Assembly (NCBI RefSeq): GCF_042100115.1
Contig: NC_091273.1
Coordinates: forward strand, 2,356,001-2,420,000
Reading direction: 5' to 3'
Length of the DNA stretch: 64,000 nt
From: Alternaria dauci
Taxonomy: Eukaryota; Ascomycota; Dothideomycetes; Pleosporales; Pleosporaceae
The first letter of the stretch is position 1. Every line of letters starts with the position of its first letter. Under the pieces are notes generated by a model. It had not been told where the DNA came from. It was given only the letters and a program-made list of their open reading frames with translations, and did not search any database. The translations under genes and the position numbers were made by a program. Positions 11,829-20,643 of this stretch are shown piece by piece.

Positions 11829-12582
11829 CTTGCAACTGAGGGCGTAGCTGGAACCACACAACTCTTGCAACAAGCCGAAGCCAGCTTTTATCTCTTCCGT
11901 TGTCATCCAGCTCCATGCCAAGCTCACCGTCGGTGAAGTTGCTGCGCCTATCTCCACGGCTTCTTATCATGTCGTTGTCGAGCTGCGGTCAGAACACTGT
12001 CGTCATGCAGTGCTTGGTATTTCTAGAAGCAGTCCGATTAGTTAATTCTACGAGTAGCAGCAAGGCTTGACCGGCTTGGCCATGCAGGTTCTCCAGATCC
12101 GTCGTCGTGTCATCGTGTCTTATCAGTGAGCCTTGCATGCGATAACCCACATTCTGGATGCGCTAGGATGTGTTTAGTAAGAACGCCAAGGGTGGGTTAG
12201 CAAGCTCGGATGACTGGGGGTTCCTCTTGATAGCCGTTACCGGCTCCTCGTCGTTGGGCTTACGTTTGGTTTGCTTTGTGTAGGCGACGTGGGCATATGT
12301 ATCGCCGATTGGCACTAGATGCAGGGAGGGTAGCTGCGACGACATTCATGACTGGAGACTCCAATACCTAAGTATGCAACTCGAAATGCTAAAAATTAGT
12401 TGCGCGAGCAGTGTGATGAGACATTTGGAGTTAGATTTGAAGTATCGTGGCTAACCCCGCTCGCGCACGCCCTGTGGCCTAATTAGGACAAACGACAAGA
12501 GCGCGTCTATACTTATAAAAGAAGCACACAATACTGCTGTATCGCACAGGCTACATACCAACATCACATCGTATAGACAGCA
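11829..12582. other. Divergent promoter region, asparaginase and HD hydrolase
   Basis: The 754 bp contain both promoters. A 60-codon ATG frame on the minus strand (12345 to 12163, beginning MSSQLPSLHLVPIGD) is the only protein-like item and has no recognisable family. Confidence 0.45.
12514..12521 (+). promoter_or_regulatory. TATA box of the HD hydrolase gene
   Basis: TATAAAAG stands 62 bp upstream of the ATG at 12583, a usual distance for a filamentous fungal TATA element with a short leader. Confidence 0.6.
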
Positions 12583-13269
12583 ATGTGCCCACCATCGGAT
12601 CTGGCCATTACCGGTGCCGGCATTTCAGAAGACGGGACGTATCCGTATCTCCTGAGCTGCAATCCTGACACCGACATATCGAAAGCTGCATATGCACGTG
12701 CAGCTGATCTGCTACACCCGGTAATCCTCGGCCATAGCATCAGAGTCTATCTCTATGCCAACGCGTTGGCCAAACACACATTGTCAAAGTACTTCACAAA
12801 CGCCCATTACCGCGATTTACTCTTCACGGCATGCCTGTTTCACGATATGGGCACCACGCAAAAGTATGATGGCTCGCAGCGCTTCGAGGTCGACGGTGCC
12901 GATGCAGCAGTCGAGTTTCTGCTTACACATGGCATCGACGGAGCGGATGCGCATGACGTCTGGACGGCAATCGCGTGCCATACCAGCCCAGGAATTGCTG
13001 AAAGAATTGGCGAGCTCTCGAGACTGGTTCGCATTGCCGTCGTAACAGACTTTGGAAGGGAGGGCGCGGACTGGGAGGCGCTCCGGCCATTGAGAGAGCA
13101 GCTGGAAGCGCGGTACGAGCGGGCGGGGATCGAAAAGGTACTCGGCGACGCAGTAGTGGAGCAGGCGAAGCGGAAGCCAGAGAAGGCGCCAAAGGTTTCG
13201 TGGTCGCATGCAATGTACGCGGCAGCGCTCGCAGAACCAGAGTGGGATGGTGTCAACAAGGCGTTTTGA
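12583..13269 (+). CDS. HD-domain protein, cyanamide-hydratase-like, 228 aa
   Basis: The fold is an HD-superfamily metal-binding domain. Visible elements are H51 in ILGHSIRVYLYA, the H87-D88 pair in CLFHDMGTT, and IACHTSPGIAERIGEL followed by VVTDFG (D156), giving the expected His/His-Asp/Asp metal ligands. Fungal cyanamide hydratases (urea hydro-lyases) have this arrangement and length and convert cyanamide to urea. Related fungal HD proteins have unproven substrates, so the specific activity is inferred. It is a single exon with a good ATG and a TATA box upstream. A role in nitrogen scavenging or detoxification would fit the neighbouring asparaginase, but the two need not be co-regulated. 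Confidence 0.83.
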   Translation: MCPPSDLAITGAGISEDGTYPYLLSCNPDTDISKAAYARAADLLHPVILGHSIRVYLYANALAKHTLSKYFTNAHYRDLLFTACLFHDMGTTQKYDGSQRFEVDGADAAVEFLLTHGIDGADAHDVWTAIACHTSPGIAERIGELSRLVRIAVVTDFGREGADWEALRPLREQLEARYERAGIEKVLGDAVVEQAKRKPEKAPKVSWSHAMYAAALAEPEWDGVNKAF

Positions 13270-13323
13270 GGCTGTCTGCGGCTTCGTATCGTACAGTCCT
13301 AGTCCATCCATACCGTCTCGTTC

Positions 13324-13989
13324 TCAGCCTCCATCGCTCCTCTCCAGGAACGCTGGATCCCTTTCAATCTTGCCCTCAAACTTGGTCCACCATGCCTGGA
13401 ATGCCTTCAGTGGCACAGTGTCCCCTGTCCCCCAGCTTGTCAAGAAGTCGTAGCAGTTCTTGATGATCCTTTGCGCCAGCACTTTTGTCTCTACAGCCCT
13501 CTGCCCTCTAAGCACCAACTCATTGCCTTGTCCGATTTTCGGTGTTGCTGACGCTGCGGCATCTTGTGCCTTCTTCTCCTCCAACGCTGCGGCGACTTGT
13601 TGCGCGGGCTCGACGGCGATTCCGAGAGCTAGCGGCGCGGCGCTGCCGTTTGCCGCATCCATTGAGACACCCTCATCCACCATGGCATCGTCACTGTCGC
13701 CTAGACCACCGCCAGCGGGCCCGCCAGCTTTCGCGTTCACTTTGAAGATCGCGCTGGGTTTCTCGTTTGCGATTGCACCGAGAAGCTTGAAGTCGGTCGT
13801 ACCGGGTAGCTGCGCGTATACGGCCGCGGCGGTACCGTCTGGTAGTGTGACGCCCGGGAGCAGGAAGACGACAATGTGGGAGAATGACGGCTGCGAAGGA
13901 ATTTGGAACGCGAACTGAGTAGGCGATATGACGGAGGAAGGCTCGGTCACGACAGGCCGGCCTGAGATGATAACGCCGACGGAAGACAT
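13324..13989 (-). CDS. OPI10: Hikeshi/OPI10 family protein, 221 aa
   Basis: It is homologous to Hikeshi, the carrier that imports Hsp70 into the nucleus on heat stress, and to yeast OPI10. The N-terminal beta domain is clear (GVIISGRPVVTEPSSV, FAFQIPSQPSFSHIVVFLLPGVTLPDGTAAAVYAQLP, FKLLGAIANEKPSAIFK). The C-terminal helical domain is also clear (KVLAQRIIKNCYDFLTSW, PLKAFQAWWTKFEGKIERDPAFLE). Between them is an acidic/Ala-Gly linker of about 50 residues, somewhat longer than in animals. It is a single exon, and its stop is only 54 bp from the convergent HD gene's stop. Confidence 0.94.
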   Translation of the reverse strand: MSSVGVIISGRPVVTEPSSVISPTQFAFQIPSQPSFSHIVVFLLPGVTLPDGTAAAVYAQLPGTTDFKLLGAIANEKPSAIFKVNAKAGGPAGGGLGDSDDAMVDEGVSMDAANGSAAPLALGIAVEPAQQVAAALEEKKAQDAAASATPKIGQGNELVLRGQRAVETKVLAQRIIKNCYDFLTSWGTGDTVPLKAFQAWWTKFEGKIERDPAFLERSDGG

Positions 13990-14246
13990 GTTCGACGCGT
14001 CGGAGACCGATGTGCGAGTCTATAGGCGGAAGTTTATTGGAATGCAGGGCTGAGAGCCGCACAAGACCGTTGCCGTGAAAATATTCATTGGTGGCTTCCT
14101 TTGGGATATTTCGAGGACATTCTGCGTCATTCGTGGTCCAAGCGTCACCCCACACCGCCCCACGTTTGCAAGGAATCGTACTACCTTCGTCGCTTCGTGT
14201 AACTTCGGACCATCACAAGCCTATAGATTCGTAGTATCGTCTCGTC

Positions 14247-17120
14247 TCACATCCTGAATCCATGCACAGCACTGACCCACGCTTGGTCCATCAGCTTGCT
14301 AGCTGTAATGAGAACCCTACTTCCACCCATCAACGCCTGGAAAGAGCGCACTCTCTCTTCTTCGCTCATCAGCATGAAGCGCGGAAGACCGACGGCTAAC
14401 ACGGTTTTTGCGGGAGCAGCAGCCACCGGCACGTTCAGGGGTTTCCGGAGCCACGCCATGATGGCCTGAGCAGCGAACGGGTTGAATCCTACTCGACGAA
14501 GAAAAACCTCCCAGCTCGTCTCCTGAGCCGTGGGCTTGATGTCACCAATGTCCACTGAGCCATGGGGCAGGCCATAGTTTGCCATTTCTACCACCGTGGA
14601 GCACGCGAGCGCCGTCTCACCGCCACGGATATACCGGACCACAACATTGCCCTCCAAGTTGTCGGCGAACTGCTCGAAAGTCTTGAGCGCCTCCGTGTCG
14701 CGCGGGTCATCTGGCCGACTCGAGCCCAGTTCTCCCATCTCACGGCTTAGCCCCTCGCTCACTAACACTACTAATCTCTCGTACCGCAGTTGGAGCGCGG
14801 CCACACGTTCTTTCACTGGCGATCTGTCTGGCTGTCCAGGGAGAGCTCTTTGCTTGACCTTCTGCAACGTGGTAAAGATCAGGCCCGTGGACGGAGAGAG
14901 TATCATATCGGCTTCTCCGGCCATGGAATGCGGTAGTGTGTAATCCCGATATACCATTTCTGCTCTTGGGTAGAGTTGTTCGATGTGTTTCAGTATTCCT
15001 CGCTGTTGGAGAAAGGTTGAAGAGACCACGAAAGAGCAAGGCGCAAGATTACTCGGAACAATGGGCATAGGTAGTGGCTTCTTGATGGTATGCACCTGCT
15101 GGCCTTGGACGGCTGACTTTTGCGCAGCAGACCCTCTCGACTGGACCGGTATAGTTTGCGTCTTCGACTGAGCATGACCCTCCATATCGGGCGCTTCACT
15201 CGACATCCCCACAGGCTCCACAGGCTCACCACGCGTCTTCATGAACTTGTGAAGAGCGGTCGATGCTGAAAACCCACCAAACATTAGATCACCGCTCGCA
15301 TTTCCAGCCCCCTGCAGTCCTTTCGGGGCATGGTCCATCTTCGACCAGGTCGTTGACTTCTGCACTCCTTTCCCTCCGAAGTGGTGACTCTGTTGCAATC
15401 CTGGCGGCTGGATCTGTAGGCGGACGGCCTGCTGCGAGGACGTCTGCTTGCGATGCCTTACCTCCATTTCTTCTTCCATCTCCAGCTTTCGCTTGCGTAT
15501 CAAAGCTTCCATGTTCTGCCGCTCTTCGTCATCCGGATCTAGCTCTTCCTCCTCGTCTTCGTCAAGGATACGAAGCCCTTCGCGCTTCCACACCTGAGCA
15601 GAGCTGGTTGCAACATTTCCGTCTTCTAGCTCAGCAATCATCTTGGCTGTTTCTGACTCGCCATGAAGCTTTTCTTCAAGGCTCGGAGTAAACACTGTGG
15701 TATTGAGGAAGCCCCACTTCAGTTCGCGCTCCGGCACCGAAGGCCTATGCCACGAAGACGCCGACTTCATGTCCTCATGCTTGATCCGCAAGATGAACTG
15801 CATCTGTGCTTGGAGTTCAGTGTCACCAGGTCGATGTTTGCCACTCTTCTGCTGGCTGTACTCGATCCATGGTGCAGTGGGTAGGGAAAAGTCAGCGTCA
15901 GGCACAGTAACTCTTGCAATCGTGTCGGCGCCTAATAGTTGCTCACACTCAACCCTCTTCCTCGCATTTTCAGCCAGGCGCTCGATTTCTTGGAAGGACT
16001 GGTCGGACGCGATGCCGGATCTATTCCCTTCATTAGTCGTCAGACCTTGACCCCATGGCACGTGGGAGCTATAATCGTGTATATTGTTTGCAAAACACAC
16101 GGATGTCAGCTTCGTCGTTGGCGAAGTGGAAAACATTTGCGGAGTGAGCGGGCCTTCCACTTTGTGATCTTCGGCGCGGCGCTTCACTACAGGCAAGGCG
16201 GATGCTTCGAGAAGAGGACTGAGAACAGGCGTGTGAGTGACATCGAATAGCATGGAGTCGCTGCTGTCAGAGCCTGTGGGGAGCAGGAAATCCGCCGCCG
16301 TGATTTGGTCGTGCAAAGCCTGCGCCTCAATAGTGACCGAGCCACTGCGGTCCGAAGCTAGTGGTAGCCGATTTGCAGGTGAGGATGGGATATAAGGCAT
16401 CACTGGCGGAGACAACGGGAGCAACGGCGGTGTAATGGGCCGTACAATCAGTTTCTGCATTGTTGGCAGACGGATATCCGTAAGGGCTTTGCCTACCTGT
16501 TTCTGTATGGTGCTTTCTGCTTCCATCTGCTCGCCACCTTCCGGTACATACGCGTCTGTGGTAGCTTCCTGCAGACACACCAATACCTCCCTCGTGATGG
16601 CGAGTTTTTCGGCTTTGACTTGCGCGTCGCACTGTGCGGGATAGGCAAAGTACTTGGCTGGCCATCCGAAGCCTTCGTCGTTCTGCTCTGCAGTAATCTC
16701 GGAGGGTATCCGCAGGTTTCTGAAGTCTGGCACAGCTAAACTACCAAAGTTCAGCAAGTCGAGCTCATGGTCCGTCTGCAGTACAGGCAGCTCTTGTTTC
16801 AATTTGCGTATCGAAATTTGGCTGCTGATGGCTGATAACTCGACTGCATGGACTTCCTGGAGTGAATGCACTGCCTTTAGGAGTGATGCCGCCTCCTTTT
16901 CCACCGTCAGCCTTTCCTTGAGAAGCGTGCTGAGAGCAGAAGTGATGGTCGCATCGGAGGGATCGTGGAGATGCCGATCATAGTCATCGCTTGCTGGTAC
17001 CTGGAGTCTGCCGATATGCAGCAACTCGGTCTCGTAGTCTACACAAGCGCCTTGCCTCTGCGCCCATTCGAGGGTGCCCGGCTCTTGTTCTTGCAACATA
17101 GGGTCAAGCTCCTCTTCCAT
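14247..17120 (-). CDS. Large fungal protein with XPF-like C-terminus, Zip2/SHOC1-like candidate, 957 aa
   Basis: One uninterrupted exon. The N-terminal 250 residues are helical with SPO-like acidic patches. The middle is low in complexity, with an acidic run (DEDEEEELDPDDEE) followed by a Lys/Arg/Glu helix. The last 250 residues contain alternating strands and helices: PCSFVVSSTFLQQRGILKHI, EADMILSPSTGLIFTTLQKV, RYERLVVLVSEG, GNVVVRYIRGG. A helix-hairpin-helix-like pair follows (VFLRRVGFNPFAAQAIMAWL; FMLMSEEERVRSFQALMGGSRVL...AWVSAV). That order is what I expect of the degenerate XPF nuclease plus HhH module of Zip2/SHOC1, which works with Spo16 at meiotic crossovers. The ERK nuclease triad is absent, as in that family. 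The assignment is by eye and not proven; the gene's existence is secure. Confidence 0.9.
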   Translation of the reverse strand: MEEELDPMLQEQEPGTLEWAQRQGACVDYETELLHIGRLQVPASDDYDRHLHDPSDATITSALSTLLKERLTVEKEAASLLKAVHSLQEVHAVELSAISSQISIRKLKQELPVLQTDHELDLLNFGSLAVPDFRNLRIPSEITAEQNDEGFGWPAKYFAYPAQCDAQVKAEKLAITREVLVCLQEATTDAYVPEGGEQMEAESTIQKQVGKALTDIRLPTMQKLIVRPITPPLLPLSPPVMPYIPSSPANRLPLASDRSGSVTIEAQALHDQITAADFLLPTGSDSSDSMLFDVTHTPVLSPLLEASALPVVKRRAEDHKVEGPLTPQMFSTSPTTKLTSVCFANNIHDYSSHVPWGQGLTTNEGNRSGIASDQSFQEIERLAENARKRVECEQLLGADTIARVTVPDADFSLPTAPWIEYSQQKSGKHRPGDTELQAQMQFILRIKHEDMKSASSWHRPSVPERELKWGFLNTTVFTPSLEEKLHGESETAKMIAELEDGNVATSSAQVWKREGLRILDEDEEEELDPDDEERQNMEALIRKRKLEMEEEMEVRHRKQTSSQQAVRLQIQPPGLQQSHHFGGKGVQKSTTWSKMDHAPKGLQGAGNASGDLMFGGFSASTALHKFMKTRGEPVEPVGMSSEAPDMEGHAQSKTQTIPVQSRGSAAQKSAVQGQQVHTIKKPLPMPIVPSNLAPCSFVVSSTFLQQRGILKHIEQLYPRAEMVYRDYTLPHSMAGEADMILSPSTGLIFTTLQKVKQRALPGQPDRSPVKERVAALQLRYERLVVLVSEGLSREMGELGSSRPDDPRDTEALKTFEQFADNLEGNVVVRYIRGGETALACSTVVEMANYGLPHGSVDIGDIKPTAQETSWEVFLRRVGFNPFAAQAIMAWLRKPLNVPVAAAPAKTVLAVGLPRFMLMSEEERVRSFQALMGGSRVLITASKLMDQAWVSAVHGFRM

Positions 17121-17433
17121 TGCGGTCGCGCTGGGATGTGGTTTCGGCGAGCGGGAATAATAATAGCAATGTTCGGCTGGTAATGAGAATGGTGAGTCTC
17201 AAGTCAAAAGGTGTGCCTTCCTCAACCCACACGCGACCGCTTACACGCTAGCGCCACACGTGGCTCTGACTACAATTGCACAGAGGTTGGATAATTGGTT
17301 GATGTCTTTATTTATTATCTCGTGGCCGCTGTGCTATGCCATGTTCGGGCGGGCCCATATATTTCCAAGTGAATGTGCAAAGGATATCAAACTATGTACA
17401 TGCGAGCAAACTGTACTTCTACAGGACATGCGC
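17121..17433. other. Short intergenic region
   Basis: About 310 bp between the start of the 957-residue gene and the stop of the aspartic protease gene. No gene or repeat seen. Confidence 0.5.
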
Positions 17434-18828
17434 CTACTTGGGAACAGGCTTCTGGCCGAAACCTAGAGACTGGTTTCCACCGTTGAAAGCGACGAGCTGC
17501 GCCTTGAACATGGTGTCGCCGTAGATCTGCAGACCTGCACCCTGGTTACCCTGTACACCGCCGAAGCAGGTCGTATTTGCCGCGTCGACAGTGGCAAAGG
17601 TGATCTGGCTGCCGGGGATCTTGGCCATGTAGGTGTCACCGATGGCGACACTCATGTCGGGAAGAGCGGCGCCGCAGGGGTAGATGAAGCCGCCGACCTG
17701 GGCGTTGAGCTGAGCGCCCTGGACTTGCGAGTAGTACGCCTCCGCGACCTGCTGGTCGACGAGGAGGAGCGATGTGCCGGTGTCGGCAATGGCGTCGGAG
17801 CCTTGAGGGTTCTCGAACAGCTGGTCACCGACAGCGAACTTGGTGGAGCCAAACTGCCAGAAGCCAGTGTCGGCTTTGACGGGGATCCATGCCATGTCGC
17901 CCTCGAACTTGGTGGCGTCAATCTTGCCAAACTCGTACACACCGGTGCCATCGGGGTCGAGATCGGCAGTGAAGACGGGCATGTCTAGGTTGGGCATGAC
18001 ATTGTCGAAGAAGGTCTTTGCGGGAGTCTTCTTGGTACCGTCATTGACTAGTGTTGTTAGTACAGTTGATGCGTGCGGTGGTACAAAACTCACCAGTGTT
18101 GAGGTTGGAGAATGCAAGACCGACAAGGCCATCAGTGTTGGTATCCTGGACGAAAGACTGGGACACCTGGTTTGCAAGCTCAACGGTCTGGCCCTCGACC
18201 TTGACGCCTCCGATGGTGACAGTGTCTGTGCCAACAATACCAGCAGCGCCGGAGCCGTCACCGTAGCTGATCTTCCACTGAGCACCGGCGGTCGCCTTGA
18301 AAGTGGTCGACTTGGACGCGTCAAAAGCCGTGTGCTGGCCAATCTGCTGCGGGTCGAGCTCAGTGCTGAACATCCAGCTGGCGGTAAGAGTCAGTAAACT
18401 GCATACGTGAACGCATGGTAGGTGTGAGCTTACAGATCGGAGGAACCAGAGTCGAAGTCCAAGTTCAGGGTCTGACCACCAACGTCGACGGGCGACAAGA
18501 ACAGAGCGGCGTTCTCCTCGGGGTTAGCCGCAACGGTACCGGTGGTGTTGCCACCAGGGGCTGCCGCTGCGGTTGCGTTCTGGCTCTGCTTGGAGAAGGA
18601 AATAAACCCCTCCTTGACCATGAACTCTTCCTTGATCTTGAAGTTGTACTTCCTGAACACCTTCCTCATGGCAGCAGCGCCATTGGGTCCGGTAGGGTGG
18701 GCCCTGTTGATCTGCCTGGGGACCTTGAACGAACGTTTTTGGACACCCCTCCTGCGTGTAGGGGCGGGGACGGCCAGCACGACGGCTGCCAAAAGAGCGA
18801 CGAAAAAGAGGATTCGTAGAGAGAACAT
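17434..18828 (-). CDS. Secreted aspartic protease (pepsin/aspergillopepsin family A1), 430 aa
   Basis: Minus-strand exons are 18828-18434, 18377-18094 and 18047-17434, joined in phase (GAT CT/C TGG and ACT G/TC AAT). The N-terminus MFSLRILFFVALLAAVVLA is a signal peptide. A basic propeptide follows (RRRGVQKRSFKVPRQ...), and the mature chain begins near residue 90. Both catalytic motifs are present: DSGSSDLW with D126 and DTGTS with D315, plus SYGDGSGAAGIVGTD at the flap. The C-terminal disulfide pair (PCGAALP...NTTCFGG) and FLGDxx-like IYGDTMFKAQLVAFN are typical. It digests proteins at acidic pH outside the cell. The first intron falls inside the first catalytic motif, a common position in this family. 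Confidence 0.96.
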
Positions 18829-20643
18829 GCTGAGCTAATGCTGACCGGCAGCCGGACTGGAAGAACCTGTCGTTTGAAAGAAGGGAATGGCAAAGAAAGA
18901 AAAGTACGAAACGAAACACGCTGCCTCAAGAAACAGAACAGAAGGCTCGGCCTGATGGTAGTCCACGGCCCTCAAGGAGTGTGCGAGGAGAGTGCTTTTA
19001 AAGAAGGAACGTCTGCAGACGACAATGTAGAGAGTGTGAAACTTGTAGAAATTGAGAAAGATGAAACTCGTGCTTGCAATCCGAACCGATACCGACGCAT
19101 GATGAAAAGATGTGGGAGCGCTAACTCGACACTCACGGCCAAGCAGAGATCCACGCGGCAGCAGGCAAAACACTTCGCGTGCTGCATTGGCGATGATCCA
19201 TGGGGAACATCAAGCTTAGCTCCTGTCAGGTTTTCAGGCACAGAAATCTAGAAGCCAGTCTGGTGGCTGCTAAACGTAAGAAACGGGGTCTATGGGTCTG
19301 GTGGGCGCGCTGCCATTGGCCGAGACGCATTTCGAGCCTCATCGGAGAGGTATCGATAAGGGATGGGGTCGTTACGCGTCCACCCTGACGGCGTCGAAGA
19401 AAGGTGGAGAGGACTAGCAGCAGGCATGGCATCGACTGCAGGTACGTTTCAGTACCGTGGTACCATCCAACGTCGCAGTCGCACAAGAGGCTCCCACGGC
19501 AGATCTGGCTTGCGTATGGCGGTACTAGAGAGTTGTTTCTGCCAGCCACCTCATCTCAGTCGACGACGGTTGCTGTTCTGCTGTGTCACGGCGTACGCCT
19601 CTTTGCTGAGTCGACGACGCGCGGTTGTGCCGTCACCGAGCATGAACGGACGAGCTGACGAAGCCGCGGAGTGGTGTTTCGCAATGCCAAGACCAGACAA
19701 GCTAACTGGGCGTCGTCGCAGGGATGAAACAAAGGGCCCGCCAGCCCGCAACTCGAGAAGAAGCAGCCGGCGGGTAGCCTCTGCATCTCGCTCGCGTATC
19801 CGACATGTCAGACAAGCAACCGGGGCGAAGCTTAGCTGTCATGTTGCGGCGTCGGATGTGCCGTTCTCCAGAACCAACCAGCCCGATGTGGCCCCCAAAC
19901 ATGATCCAACTGCAAACATGCTTCATCGCAGTTTGGCGCCACTTTGCTCGGCAGGGAAACAGGCTGGGCATCCATCGATTTGAAGTTCATGTTTCGAATC
20001 TCACGCAGTCTGTTTGTCAGACCGGTGCGACAATTTCCTACCTGCAAGCCGTCGCGTCCACAACGAATAGCGAACCTCAGGCTGCGCGGGCGATTGAGCC
20101 TCTCCACCCTGCATTTTGGTACACTCGCGTAAGAGAGATGGCGCAAAGCATAAAGGGTTATGTTGAGAGCAGTTTAGGCGTTAGTTGGAAAAAGCAGTCG
20201 GGTTCCTCCATCTGCTCGAGCGAGTGGCGTTGACGAACCGCAAGTGCACGGCCTCGCGGCAAGGCACGAACGTTGACGTGACAGGCGGAAGTGCATGAAA
20301 TCAATGCGTATATTCGAATATTGAATGGCGCTTTTGTTCTATCATAAGTGATGTCCTTGCTACATCGACGCGCCGCCAGAGGCCCATCTACCACATGGGC
20401 CTGGCCGCGACTGTCTACTCTCGGTTAACTCATACGCTGCCGGCCCTCTGATCCTCCACTCTGCTCCAACTATTCATATACACATCGCAGTTGGGCGACG
20501 ATTACACGCAATATCGGTGCTGCATGGCCGAGTGCATCGGCGTCCACCTCGGCATGGACTTGTACTCCGAACATCGGCCTGCCGCAGAACGCGGTGCGTG
20601 GCGTCCGATAGCATTGCATGGCTAAATGTTGATCCAGGCGTTT
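18829..20643. other. Longest gene-free stretch, 1.8 kb
   Basis: This region lies upstream of the protease and downstream of PAT1. The plus-strand frame 19363-19983 is open for about 200 codons, but its composition is Arg/Ser-rich and overlapping frames are equally open, so I read it as chance. A 10-bp direct repeat GTCGACGACG occurs near 19559 and 19611. It may serve as an extended protease promoter. Confidence 0.5.

Noticed and set aside
11829..11957. In-frame N-terminal extension of the asparaginase
   Set aside because: It begins with GTG and would displace the signal peptide from the N-terminus.
12163..12345. 60-codon ATG frame between asparaginase and the HD gene
   Set aside because: Plausible composition but short, without a family, and lying in a promoter region; kept only as a remark.
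19363..19983. 206-codon open frame on the plus strand in the 1.8 kb gap
   Set aside because: Arg/Ser/Pro-rich composition, overlapped by equally open frames on both strands, and no domain or splice pattern. GC-rich DNA gives such frames by chance.
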